Notes: generated by a model from the letters alone, not told the origin. Positions 45,973 to 54,464 are shown, numbered from the stretch's first letter. The stretch is 64,000 nt of DNA from Acididesulfobacillus acetoxydans (GCF_902729405.1 NZ_LR746496.1:2728001-2792000), one strand, 5' to 3'. Numbers and translations: made by a program.

Positions 45973-46887
45973 ATGTTTGATCTCCTTATTATCGGAGCAG
46001 GTCCGGCAGGGTTGACAGCGGGGATTTACGCGGCCAGGGGCGGGCTTAAAACCGGAATTCTTGAATTGGGAATGCCGGGCGGGCAGGCCGCTTCCACGGA
46101 GAAGATTGAGAATTATCCGGGCTTTCCCGAGGGCATCGGCGGCTATGAGCTCATGAACGCCTTTCATCAACAGGCCTTGGCTTTTAAAGCGGACTTCATC
46201 TTTGAAGAAGTACAAAAGCTGGATTTGGAGGGCCCAGTCAAACGTGTAATTACGGATGTGCAAAGCCATGAGGCGAAGGCTGTGATCATTGCCGCCGGTT
46301 CCAAGCCGCGTTCTTTGGGAGTTCCGGGAGAAGATGTTTTCCGCGGCCGGGGCGTTTCTTACTGTGCGACTTGTGACGGGGCCTTCTTCCGCGATAAACG
46401 GGTCGTTGTCGTGGGAGGCGGGGACGCGGCTTTGGAAGAAGGGGCGTACCTGACCAAATTTGCCGCCGAGGTCGTGATCGTGCACCGGAGACAAGGGTTC
46501 CGCGCGGCCCAGATCGCGGTGGACCGGGCCAGGGAAAATAAGAAAATCCGTTTTCTCCTGGACAGCGTGGTGGAAGAGATCAAAGGCGGAGACAAGGTGG
46601 AAGGAGTCAGGATCAAGAATGTGGTCAGCGGGGAAAGGCAGGACCTGCCCGCCGATGGGGTTTTCATCTACGCGGGTACCGAGCCGAACGCCCAGTTCGC
46701 CCATGACGGGCTGACCGCGGATGGACGGGGCTATATCGTCACCGACGCATTGCTGCGCACCAATATTCCCGGTGTCTTCGCCGCCGGCGATATCCGGACC
46801 ACACCGCTGCGCCAGGTGGCGACGGCGGTCGGCGATGGGGCTCTGGCTGCCGTTCAAGTTGAGAAATACTTGACGGAGCAGGAATAG
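45973..46887 (+). CDS. trxB: Thioredoxin-disulfide reductase
   Basis: The 304-residue protein has the FAD motif IIGAGPAGL (7-14), the redox pair CATC at 131-134 and the pyridine nucleotide motif VVVGGGDAALEE. VIVHRRQGFRA is the typical NADPH-type signature, and AAGDI is the second FAD site. It reduces thioredoxin with NADPH. No trxA is adjacent. The gene is flanked by its own promoter and a strong terminator. Confidence 0.95.
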   Translation: MFDLLIIGAGPAGLTAGIYAARGGLKTGILELGMPGGQAASTEKIENYPGFPEGIGGYELMNAFHQQALAFKADFIFEEVQKLDLEGPVKRVITDVQSHEAKAVIIAAGSKPRSLGVPGEDVFRGRGVSYCATCDGAFFRDKRVVVVGGGDAALEEGAYLTKFAAEVVIVHRRQGFRAAQIAVDRARENKKIRFLLDSVVEEIKGGDKVEGVRIKNVVSGERQDLPADGVFIYAGTEPNAQFAHDGLTADGRGYIVTDALLRTNIPGVFAAGDIRTTPLRQVATAVGDGALAAVQVEKYLTEQE

Positions 46888-46897
46888 GTTCACGGCA

Positions 46898-46933
46898 CAG
46901 GGGGCAAGAGCACTTTCGCCCTCTGTTTTTTTT
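46898..46933 (+). terminator. Terminator of trxB
   Basis: CAGGGGGC (46898-46905) pairs with GCCCTCTG (46918-46925) with one G-T pair and is followed by eight T. Confidence 0.9.
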
Positions 46934-47063
46934 GGGCTATTGCCAACCATTAAAGATTTCTTGTTTTTTTTCAGGGGTTGTACTATCATGTACATGTGTG
47001 GAAAAATGTCCGCGATCGGCAGTGGGGTATAGTGTATCATAAAGCAATAGGGGAGGGATCAAT

Positions 47064-47897
47064 TTGCACTTCGTGGTATGTTTGAAACAGGTTCCGGACA
47101 CTTCGGAGGTTCGGATCGACCCGAATACGAACACCCTCATGCGCGAGGGCGTTCCTTCAATTATTAATCCGTATGATGCCCACGCCCTGGAAGAGGCCAT
47201 CCGCCTCAGGGACAAAATGGGAGGCAAGGTGACCATTGTCAGCATGGGGCCGCCTCAAGCCAAGGAGGCCCTGCGCAAGGCCATGTCTTTCGGAGCTGAC
47301 CGGGCGATTCTGCTGACCGACAGGGGGTTTGCCGGTTCGGACTCTCTGGCCACCGCTTATATCCTGACGGTGGCCATCCAGAAGATTCATGCGGAAGAAC
47401 CCATTGACATTGTCTTTACAGGCAAAGAAGCGATCGACGGGGATACGGCGCAGACCGGACCGGGAATTGCCCAACGGCTCGGTTTTCCGCAGCTGACTTA
47501 CGGGATCAGGGTTCGTGAGATTGACAATACTTCCGTGACCGTGGAGCGGAAAACGGAGGGAGGCCGGGAAGTGGCCAAGGCCTTGCTGCCCGCGTTGATC
47601 ACGGTGGAGAAGGAAATGAATGAACTTCGCTACGCGACGCTGCCTGACATGATGAAGGCCGCCGTCTACGAGCCGGAAATGTGGGATGCCAAGTCCCTGC
47701 CTTATGATACGGCAGAAATGGGGTTAAAAGGCTCGCCCACCAGCGTCTCCAGGATTTTCCCGCCTCCGGGTCGCAGCGGCGGGGAGCGCATCGACGCCAC
47801 GACGGATCCCAAAGGCGCAGTGGCCAACCTGGTTGAAAAAGTGTTTCAAGAGAATATTATTATGGTTCATCCCGCAGTGAAGGGAGGCAGGGCTTAA
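47064..47897 (+). CDS. etfB: Electron transfer flavoprotein beta subunit (FixA type)
   Basis: The 277-residue protein has the EtfB signature, with MHFVVCLKQVPDTSEVRID at the start, INPYDAHALEEA near 34 and FTGKEAIDGDTAQTGPG near 118 (nucleotide-binding loop). In bifurcating EtfAB this subunit binds the FAD that reacts with NADH. The TTG start follows GGGGAGGGA. The stop overlaps the etfA start (TAATG). First gene of etfB-etfA-fixC-fixX. Confidence 0.93.
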   Translation: MHFVVCLKQVPDTSEVRIDPNTNTLMREGVPSIINPYDAHALEEAIRLRDKMGGKVTIVSMGPPQAKEALRKAMSFGADRAILLTDRGFAGSDSLATAYILTVAIQKIHAEEPIDIVFTGKEAIDGDTAQTGPGIAQRLGFPQLTYGIRVREIDNTSVTVERKTEGGREVAKALLPALITVEKEMNELRYATLPDMMKAAVYEPEMWDAKSLPYDTAEMGLKGSPTSVSRIFPPPGRSGGERIDATTDPKGAVANLVEKVFQENIIMVHPAVKGGRA

Positions 47898-49216
47898 TGT
47901 CTGTTGTTGTTGACAAGACAAAATGCATCGGGTGCGGAGCCTGTGTGGTCGAGTGCCCGGTTGAAGCTTTGGACCTGGTGGATGGGACTGCCACGGTCGA
48001 CCCGGCAAAATGTAAAGAAACCGGGAGCTGTGTTACGGTCTGTCCGGCCAATGCCCTGAGCTTGGAGGCTAAAGCCGCCGCTCCGGCCGCCAAGAAAGCG
48101 GATGCCGGTGCAGCCAAAGAGTTTAATGCCAAAGAACCCCTGCCCAAAGCGGTCCAAGACTATGCTAAGACGAATGCGGCCAAATCCGCGCCGGTGGCCG
48201 GGGGAGACGTTTGGAGCGGCGTCTGGATCATTGTCGAATACAACCACGGCAGAATCGCCCCGGTTTCCTGGGAACTCTTGGGCGAAGGCCGTAAACTGGC
48301 TGATGTCATAGGCTGTGAGTTGTGCGCCGTCATCACCGGCTATCAGGTCGATCACGTCATTAGGGAGGCCTTTGCCTACGGGGCGGAAAAAGTCTATGTC
48401 ATTGACGACCCGGTTTTGGAGAATTTCCGCACGGAACCTTATGCCGAAGCGATCACAGGTCTGGTACGAAAATATCAGCCGGAAATCATACTTATGGGTG
48501 CCACCGCTATCGGCCGGGATGTCTTTCCCGCCGTGGCCACCCGTTTGAGAACCGGATTGACGGCCGACTGCACCGTGCTCGGTATTGATCCCGAGACCAA
48601 GCTTCTCCAGCAAACCCGCCCGGCCTTCGGCGGCAACATTATGGCCACGATTCTCTGCCGCAGCCGGAGGCCGCAGATGTCGACGGTCCGCCCCCGGGTG
48701 ATGGCTATGCCGGCCAGAGTGGAAGGGCGCAGCGGAGAAATAGTCCGCGAACAGCAATCTATGACGGAAGACGAGATCCGGACGAAAGTCCTGGAGTTTA
48801 TTCCCGGAGACGCCAAAAGCATCTTCTTGGACAAGGCCGAGATCATTGTTGCCGTCGGCCTGGGAATCGCTTCCCAGAAAAACCTGCCCCTGGTGGAAGA
48901 ACTGGCGGACAGCCTGGGTGCGACTTTGGCCTGTACCCGCGGTGTCGTGGAAGCAGGTTGGATGTCACATGATCATCAGGTGGGACAAACCGGGGTGACC
49001 GTCCGTCCGAAGGTTTATATAGCCATCGGCATATCCGGTGCGATCCAGCACCTGGTCGGCATGGAGACTTCCGACTACATCATTGCCGTTAACAATGATC
49101 CGGAGGCGGGAATTTTCCGGGTGGCCAATTACGGTATCCTAGGGGACCTATTCCAAGTGGTTCCGCTGCTAACGGCCGAATTTAAGAAGCGCCTTCAGCA
49201 CGGCGTGGCAAATTAA
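47897..49216 (+). CDS. etfA: Electron transfer flavoprotein alpha subunit with N-terminal ferredoxin
   Basis: The 439-residue protein starts with a two-cluster ferredoxin domain (residues 8-60, CIGCGACVVECP and CKETGSCVTVCP) and an Ala/Lys linker. The EtfA body follows, and the FAD-binding domain II lies in the last third (TRGVVEAGW, QVGQTGVTVRP, AIGISGAIQH, NNDPEAGIF). The ferredoxin fusion resembles that of bifurcating caffeyl-CoA reductase EtfA (CarE) and suggests direct ferredoxin traffic. It is coupled to etfB and followed by a FixC-type quinone oxidoreductase. Confidence 0.93.
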   Translation: MSVVVDKTKCIGCGACVVECPVEALDLVDGTATVDPAKCKETGSCVTVCPANALSLEAKAAAPAAKKADAGAAKEFNAKEPLPKAVQDYAKTNAAKSAPVAGGDVWSGVWIIVEYNHGRIAPVSWELLGEGRKLADVIGCELCAVITGYQVDHVIREAFAYGAEKVYVIDDPVLENFRTEPYAEAITGLVRKYQPEIILMGATAIGRDVFPAVATRLRTGLTADCTVLGIDPETKLLQQTRPAFGGNIMATILCRSRRPQMSTVRPRVMAMPARVEGRSGEIVREQQSMTEDEIRTKVLEFIPGDAKSIFLDKAEIIVAVGLGIASQKNLPLVEELADSLGATLACTRGVVEAGWMSHDHQVGQTGVTVRPKVYIAIGISGAIQHLVGMETSDYIIAVNNDPEAGIFRVANYGILGDLFQVVPLLTAEFKKRLQHGVAN

Positions 49217-49228
49217 GGAGGGGCAAAC

Positions 49229-50524
49229 ATGGAAAACTTTGATGTGATCGTCGTCGGCGGCGGTCCGGCCGGCCTGTCTGCCGCGCTCAGTGCTGCCAAG
49301 GCGGGCATGAAGACGGTGGTTATCGAGCGCGGGGATTATCCGGGTACCAAAAACGTCATGGGCGGAGTGCTTTACACCAAGGCTACGGAAGCCGTCGTGC
49401 CGGATTTTTGGCAAAGCGCTCCCTTAGAGCGGCCGGTGATCGAGCAGCGCTATGGCTTCCTCAGCGGGGACGAGACGATTCTGGCCGGATATCGCGATCC
49501 CGTTTGGGCTCAGGCTCCCTATAACGCCCACACGGTTTTGCGCGTGAAGTTTGACCGCTGGTTGGCCCAACAGGCGGAAAAAGCCGGCGTGATGATTATT
49601 ACGGAAACGGTCGTCGAGGATCTTCTTTACAAAGGGGACAATGTCGTAGGCGTGCGCACCGGTCGTGCCGAAGGAGATTTGGGCGCGAAAGTGGTTATTC
49701 TGGCCGAGGGAGTGAACGCTTTTATCGCCAAAAAAGCCGGCCTGGCTCCGCAGATGCGACCGGATACAGTGGCCGTGGCGGTTAAAGAAATCATCCAATT
49801 GCCGCAAGAGAAGCTGGAAGACCGTTTCTGCCTGGAACCCGGGCAGGGAGCGACCATCGAGCTGTTTGGGGATTCCACTCAGGGCATGATGGGTACGGCT
49901 TTCATCTATACCAACAAGGATTCCCTCTCTATCGGGGTCGGTGCTTTGCTGGAACCCTTGATTCGCACGAAGTGGACGCCCAATGATCTGCTTGAGGCCC
50001 TGAAGGCCAAACCTTACGTCAAACGCTTAATTCAAGGAGGAGAGACGAAAGAGTATCTGGCTCACCTCATTCCGGAAGGCGGCTATAACGCCATGCCAAA
50101 ATTGCACCGCCAGGGGGTTTTGGTCGTCGGCGACACAGCCATGTTGGTCAACGGACTCAACCGTGAGGGCTCCAACCTGGCCATGACATCCGGTAAAATG
50201 GCGGGCGAAGTGGCGGCTCAGTGCATCCAGTCCGGGGATTTGAGCGACCAGGGAATGAGTCTTTATGAGCAGCGGATGCGGGACAGTTTCGTGGTGAAGG
50301 ATCTTTATAAGTTCCGGCGCCTCGGCCGTTTCTTCGAGACGCATCCGCATTTCCTCAAGGTCTACCCCGAAATCGCGGCCAATGCCATGCACCTCTACTT
50401 CACTGCGGATGAGACATCCAAGAAGGAACGTCAAAAACAAATCATGAAGATGGTTTTCGAAAAGCGGGCCAAGGGCGGACTCGTTTCGGACGTCTTCGGA
50501 GCGTGGAGGGCGATTCTCAAATGA
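49229..50524 (+). CDS. fixC: FAD-dependent ETF:quinone oxidoreductase FixC
   Basis: The 431-residue protein has the FAD fold DVIVVGGGPAGLSAA at the N-terminus, GGVLYTKA near 50 and the later FAD segment VVGDTAMLVNGLNREGSNLAM near 315. It matches FixC, which with FixABX passes electrons from NADH to ferredoxin/flavodoxin and quinone. A hydrophobic quinone-binding region replaces membrane spans in this family. The ATG follows AAGGAGGGG. It overlaps fixX by four bases (ATGA). Confidence 0.93.
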   Translation: MENFDVIVVGGGPAGLSAALSAAKAGMKTVVIERGDYPGTKNVMGGVLYTKATEAVVPDFWQSAPLERPVIEQRYGFLSGDETILAGYRDPVWAQAPYNAHTVLRVKFDRWLAQQAEKAGVMIITETVVEDLLYKGDNVVGVRTGRAEGDLGAKVVILAEGVNAFIAKKAGLAPQMRPDTVAVAVKEIIQLPQEKLEDRFCLEPGQGATIELFGDSTQGMMGTAFIYTNKDSLSIGVGALLEPLIRTKWTPNDLLEALKAKPYVKRLIQGGETKEYLAHLIPEGGYNAMPKLHRQGVLVVGDTAMLVNGLNREGSNLAMTSGKMAGEVAAQCIQSGDLSDQGMSLYEQRMRDSFVVKDLYKFRRLGRFFETHPHFLKVYPEIAANAMHLYFTADETSKKERQKQIMKMVFEKRAKGGLVSDVFGAWRAILK

Positions 50525-50799
50525 AATTAGACGACAAATTATACTTGGTCCGTTTCAATACGGATACCCTAAACCACATCAAGATTGCGGATGCTGCGGT
50601 TTGCCTGAAATGTCAGGACAAACCCTGTACCAGGATCTGTCCCGCCCACGTTTATGATTGGGATGACGAAGAGAAGCGTATTTCCGTGGGCTATGAGGGT
50701 TGCCTGGAGTGCGGGACCTGCCGGGTAGGGTGCCCTTACGGCAACATTCTCTGGGGCTATCCGCGCGGCGGCTTCGGAGTCTCTTGGAAAAACGGCTGA
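50521..50799 (+). CDS. fixX: Ferredoxin-like protein FixX
   Basis: The 92-residue protein carries CLKCQDKPCTRICP and CLECGTCRVGCP, the FixX ferredoxin pattern. The start is ATG 50521, overlapping the fixC stop. FixX partners FixC in moving electrons to quinone. With FixAB it completes the four-subunit complex. A decayed insertion element lies between it and the next terminator. Confidence 0.95.
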   Translation: MKLDDKLYLVRFNTDTLNHIKIADAAVCLKCQDKPCTRICPAHVYDWDDEEKRISVGYEGCLECGTCRVGCPYGNILWGYPRGGFGVSWKNG

Positions 50800-50929
50800 G
50801 TCGGTCTGTGGACAGCGGAGCCGGTGCCTGCCGGCTCTGCTGCTTCGTTTCTTCCCGCGGGGAGATTAACGATCTCCGGAGAACGCTCCCGGCCGCAGTC
50901 GGGACTTTGTAACTGCGAGAGCTTTTTAA

Positions 50930-51320
50930 CATGGCTTGCGAGAAGTCCCCCGTCCTCTATAGGCGGGGGATGAATCGCTATATGGACATTCACAAAAAAG
51001 CGTATAGTATTTGGCAAATTGTTCTGGTATAAATTGTTCTGGTATAATATAATCAGTCGTATATAGAGTAGAGGGCTGATTTCTAGTGAGTGCTAAACTC
51101 ATCTTAGAGCGTGGACTTAGCGCCATGGCCCAAACATAGATTTTCTGTAGGGCGGGAACCGCCCGAAGTTACGCCTGTGGAAATTGCGTAAGACCTAATC
51201 CAGCACTCAGAAACCTTGAGTGCTGGACGAGGGCAACGATTGATGAAACAGGAAGCCAACGCCCAAGTGTTCGCCGAGAAGCCCCCGCTTCTTAGCGAAA
51301 CGTAAGCGGGGGTAGTTCAC
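50930..51320 (+). mobile_element. Decayed IS605-type element keeping both ends
   Basis: The left end has an imperfect palindrome with CCCCCG/CGGGGG (50947-50952 with 50964-50969). The right end has CCCCCGCTT/AAGCGGGGG (51282-51290 with 51304-51312) followed by TAGTTCAC, the usual right end of IS605/TnpB elements. Between them no tnpA and only a tnpB tail remain. Two tandem copies of AATTGTTCTGGTATA and a promoter-like TTGTTC-N18-TATAAT (51019-51048) point toward the right end. The left boundary, near TTTTTAAC at 50923-50930, is approximate. Confidence 0.78.
51077..51191 (+). pseudogene. tnpB C-terminal remnant
   Basis: The frame ending at TAA 51189-51191 reads VGREPPEVTPVEIA, the common C-terminus of TnpB proteins in Firmicutes. 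Just upstream in a different frame is SAKLILERGLSAMAQT, which matches the segment after the last catalytic Asp of TnpB. A frameshift and the loss of all upstream sequence make the gene non-functional. Confidence 0.8.
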
Positions 51321-51336
51321 TCTCTGAATAGGGTCT
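51147..51336 (+). ncRNA. Omega-RNA-like right end of the IS605-type element
   Basis: In TnpB elements the guide (omega) RNA overlaps the tnpB 3' end and runs to the right end, with the guide taken from flanking DNA. Here the hairpins GGGCGG/CCGCCC, CCAGCACTC/GAGTGCTGG (51200-51208 with 51218-51226) and the CCCCCGCTT stem, the string TGATGAAACAGGAAGCC and the end GTTCAC are all kept. The guide would start at 51321 (TCTCTGAATAGGGTCT). Expression is not shown; the call rests on the resemblance to the family. Confidence 0.55.
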
Positions 51337-51349
51337 GCCCGGATTTTCA

Positions 51350-51384
51350 GGCCGGCTTCTGTTTTGACAGGAGCCGGCCCTTTC
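51350..51384 (+). terminator. Terminator, probably of the fix operon
   Basis: GGCCGGCT (51350-51357) pairs with AGCCGGCC (51372-51379), with an inner TGT/ACA, and is followed by CTTTCGC. The insertion element lies between fixX and this terminator. Confidence 0.75.
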
Positions 51385-51494
51385 GCTAGAATGAGAGGAG
51401 GACGTTCAGAAGATAAGAGAGGGACAGGCAGCCGGTGGGGCGCCGATATTCATGAAGAGAAGTACAAGAGACAGATGGCAGAGGGAAGAATGAG

Positions 51495-52346
51495 ATGGCA
51501 AACAAAAATAACTCGGAAAACCAAAATGACCCGGAAAACGCGGGGAGCGAAGGAAAGGAAGAAAGGTTGAGGCAGTACCTGGCTGGGCTGGGCCGGGTCC
51601 TCATCGCCTATTCCGGCGGGGTGGACTCGACCTATCTGATGGCAGTGGCTAAAGAGGTCCTGGCGGACGGGGCCCGGGCTGTCTTGGTCACGGGGGCCAT
51701 GCAGGCGGAACGCGAAAGAAGCGAGGCGCTGAACCTCGCTAAGCGGTTGGGTTTCCCCCTTAACGTACTCGAGATCGATGTCCTTTCCTCGGCAGAATTC
51801 GCTGCCAATCCCCCGGAGCGGTGCTATCATTGCAAGAAAGAGATTTTCGGCCGCATCTTGGCTTTCGCTCGGCAACTAAGCCTGCCCTCGGTTCTTGACG
51901 GTACGAATTTCTCCGATCAGAGCGACTTTCGTCCCGGACGACGGGCTTTAAGCGAGCTGGGTGTGCTCAGCCCCTTACTGGAAGTGGACTTGACCAAAGG
52001 GGAAATCCGTGAACTGTCCCGGCGGCGCGGTCTGCCGACCTGGAATAAGCCGGCCATGGCTTGTCTGGCCACCCGCGTCCCTTACGGGGTGCCGCTTGAG
52101 GATCATGTGCTCAGGACGGTGGAACGGGCGGAGGAGGTCCTGCTCAAGCACGGTTTTGAGGAGTGCAGAGTGAGGGTGCACGGCGATTTGGCCCGCATCG
52201 AAATCCCGCCGAGCCGGTTTGAGGGTTTCTTGGCGGAGTACCGGTCTCTGGCGGCTCTCCTGCAGGATCTGGGCTTCCGCTTTGTCACGCTCGATCTGAT
52301 GGGGCTGCGCTCAGGCAGCCTAAACCCGCCGGGAGGGGTGGCATGA
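51495..52346 (+). CDS. larE: ATP-dependent sacrificial sulfur transferase LarE
   Basis: The 283-residue protein has the PP-loop SGGVDST at 40-46. Cysteines lie in RCYHCKKEIF near 110 and in MACLATRVPYG near 190. The three-cysteine pattern fits LarE proteins that use a [4Fe-4S] cluster rather than a single sacrificial cysteine. LarE adds sulfur to the pyridinium precursor of the nickel-pincer nucleotide cofactor. The first 20 residues are Asn/Glu-rich and probably disordered. It overlaps larB by four bases. Confidence 0.92.
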   Translation: MANKNNSENQNDPENAGSEGKEERLRQYLAGLGRVLIAYSGGVDSTYLMAVAKEVLADGARAVLVTGAMQAERERSEALNLAKRLGFPLNVLEIDVLSSAEFAANPPERCYHCKKEIFGRILAFARQLSLPSVLDGTNFSDQSDFRPGRRALSELGVLSPLLEVDLTKGEIRELSRRRGLPTWNKPAMACLATRVPYGVPLEDHVLRTVERAEEVLLKHGFEECRVRVHGDLARIEIPPSRFEGFLAEYRSLAALLQDLGFRFVTLDLMGLRSGSLNPPGGVA

Positions 52347-53110
52347 ACGAGGAGAGCATCCGCGAGCTCCTGGCCGGGGTCCAAAGCGGTGTCACTCCGG
52401 TTGAAGAGGCTTTGAGTGCCCTGAAAAAGCTGCCTTACGAAGATTTAGGCTTTGCCAGGCTCGATCATCACCGGGCTTTACGTACGGGCCAAGGGGAGGT
52501 CGTATTTTGTCAAGGCAAGCAGACGGAGCAAATCCTGGCCATCCTTGAACACCTGGGAGCCCATGGTGTCAATGTTTTGGCGACGCGTTTGCTTCCCGAA
52601 AAGGCGGAGACGGTTCTTGCCCGCCTGCCGCGGGCTCAATATGATTCTTTGGCCCATTGTCTCTGGCTGCGGCCGTTCCCCGAGTCCGCCCGTTCCAGCG
52701 GCAGGATTCTCGTCATGACGGCCGGCACCGCAGATTTGCCTGTTGCGCAAGAAGCGGTGATCACTGCCCGTTTTATGGGGCATGGTGTGCAAACTCTGTT
52801 CGATGTGGGCGTGGCCGGGCTGCACCGCTTGCTGGATCAACAAAAGCTCATGGAAAGCAGTGATGTGATCATCGTGGTGGCAGGCATGGAAGGAGCCCTG
52901 GCCAGTGTGGTGGCCGGGCTGGTGGCCCAGCCCGTGATTGCCGTTCCGACCAGCGTCGGCTACGGGGCGCATTTTCAGGGGCTGGCAGCCCTTCTCAGCA
53001 TGTTGAACAGTTGTGCGTCCGGTATCGGAGTGGTCAATATCGACAATGGCTTTGGGGCAGCTTCCTTGGCTTCGGCGATTGTGCGCAGAATACACGGAGC
53101 ACAGCGATAG
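52343..53110 (+). CDS. larB: Nickel-pincer cofactor biosynthesis carboxylase LarB
   Basis: The 255-residue protein has a C-terminal PurE-like domain (about 120-250, VMTAGTADLPVAQEA, VVAGMEGALASVVAGL, PTSVGYG) preceded by a LarB-specific N-domain. LarB carboxylates and hydrolyses nicotinic acid adenine dinucleotide at the start of nickel-pincer synthesis. It is translationally coupled to larE and 12 bases before larC. Confidence 0.93.
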   Translation: MNEESIRELLAGVQSGVTPVEEALSALKKLPYEDLGFARLDHHRALRTGQGEVVFCQGKQTEQILAILEHLGAHGVNVLATRLLPEKAETVLARLPRAQYDSLAHCLWLRPFPESARSSGRILVMTAGTADLPVAQEAVITARFMGHGVQTLFDVGVAGLHRLLDQQKLMESSDVIIVVAGMEGALASVVAGLVAQPVIAVPTSVGYGAHFQGLAALLSMLNSCASGIGVVNIDNGFGAASLASAIVRRIHGAQR

Positions 53111-53122
53111 GAGGTTCACGGT

Positions 53123-53848
53123 TTGCGTATTTTGTATTGGGATGCTTTTGCCGGGATCAGCGGCGATATGGCTTTGGGCTCATTGATCGCCTTAGGTGCC
53201 GACCCGGCTGCGATCACGGAGAGCTTGCGTTCTACGGGGCTGCACGAATTCGAGCTCGCGGTGGACCTGCGCCGGGTGCAGGGAATCCAAGCCACAGATG
53301 TGGACGTGAGAATCGAACAGGGTTCCGAAGCTCAAGGGCCGCCTCACCGGGGAATCAAGGAGATCGGGCAAATGATCGCGGGAGGGGGGCTGACGGAGAC
53401 AGCCAGGGAGAACGCACTGAAGGTGTTCGGGGTTTTGGCCCGGGCGGAGGCCAAGGTGCACGGAACAACCGTTGAGGAAGTGCACTTTCACGAGGTGGGA
53501 GCCGTGGATTCGCTGGTAGATATCGTGGGGACGGTTGTCGCCCTGGATCTGTTGAATATCCAAAGAATCCGGGTTTCCGTTCTGCCCTGGTCCCGCGGTT
53601 TTGTCCGCTGCGCCCACGGAACCCTGCCGGTGCCCGCACCCGCTGCCTTGGAAATTCTGGCAGGGTTCCGCTTCCGGGAGTCCGGGGTTGAGGGCGAACT
53701 TGTCACGCCCACCGGCGCCGCCTTGCTGGCCGCGCTGGCCGAGCAAGGAGAGTTTCCGGAGATGGCTGTGGCAAAAGTGGGTTACGGCAGCGGTAAGAAT
53801 AATTACGGTCTCCCTAGCCTCCTTAGGGCCGTCCAAGGGGAAATTTAA
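53123..53848 (+). CDS. larC: LarC N-terminal half only
   Basis: The 241-residue protein matches the N-terminal domain of the nickel insertase LarC (YWDAFAGISGDMALG, the HFHEVGAVDSLVDIVG motif, GELVTPTGAALL). Full LarC is about 400 residues, often made from larC1 and larC2 by frameshift. Here the frame stops after KVGYGSGKNNYG...AVQGEI, and no C-terminal domain is found in any frame before the next gene. It may be a larC1 whose partner lies elsewhere, or a truncation. larA is not present. The start is TTG after AGGAGG. Confidence 0.85.
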   Translation: MRILYWDAFAGISGDMALGSLIALGADPAAITESLRSTGLHEFELAVDLRRVQGIQATDVDVRIEQGSEAQGPPHRGIKEIGQMIAGGGLTETARENALKVFGVLARAEAKVHGTTVEEVHFHEVGAVDSLVDIVGTVVALDLLNIQRIRVSVLPWSRGFVRCAHGTLPVPAPAALEILAGFRFRESGVEGELVTPTGAALLAALAEQGEFPEMAVAKVGYGSGKNNYGLPSLLRAVQGEI

Positions 53849-53963
53849 GAAAATATCTCCAAGTACAGGCACTAGATTCCATAAAACCCATACTTTTATA
53901 TTAGAAAAGAGATTCTCAGGGACATTCTCGGAGACATTCGATTGACTTAAAAGTATAGGGGGA

Positions 53964-54464
53964 ATGGAAATGTTCTTTGGCAAACGTCAGGCCTATGCCG
54001 CTCAAATGCCTATGCAAGCTCAAATGCCTATGCAAGCCCCGATGGCCATGCAAACCCAGATGCCTATGCAAGCCCCGATGATGGGTATGGCAGGCCCCGC
54101 CGGCATGCCAGGTATGGAAGGAATGCCCGAGGTATCCGGTTACGCCCATCCGGGCATGTATAGTGAGACCGGTGTCGGCGGCTACGAAGGGATGGCCGCT
54201 CCGGGCATGGCCGAAAGCGTCAGAGCTACCACCACAGAATACGATATGCCCGGCTGCCCTCCGGTTCACTTCGGACACACCGAAATCGAAATGGAACGTG
54301 AGCCCTATTATCAGGCCCATGTGCACATCGTACGCAAAGGAGAAACAGTCTACAAAATTGCCCGCCGTTACGGACTGGATTGGCGGGAACTGGCCGGATA
54401 CAACCATTTGGGCAATCCCAACTTGATTTATCCCGGGGAGCGGCTCTTGATCCCCAGGTGGTAA
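53964..54464 (+). CDS. LysM protein with Met/Gln-rich repeats
   Basis: The 166-residue protein begins with repeats of QMPMQA (about residues 14-40), then Met/Gly/Pro-rich sequence to about 75 and an acidic linker. It ends in a LysM domain (about 118-165, HIVRKGETVYKIARRYGLDW, LIYPGERLLIP). LysM binds peptidoglycan or spore cortex. There is no signal peptide, and with the low-complexity start it resembles spore coat or cortex proteins such as SafA-type, which is inference. The leader has repeated GACATTC units. Confidence 0.7.
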   Translation: MEMFFGKRQAYAAQMPMQAQMPMQAPMAMQTQMPMQAPMMGMAGPAGMPGMEGMPEVSGYAHPGMYSETGVGGYEGMAAPGMAESVRATTTEYDMPGCPPVHFGHTEIEMEREPYYQAHVHIVRKGETVYKIARRYGLDWRELAGYNHLGNPNLIYPGERLLIPRW

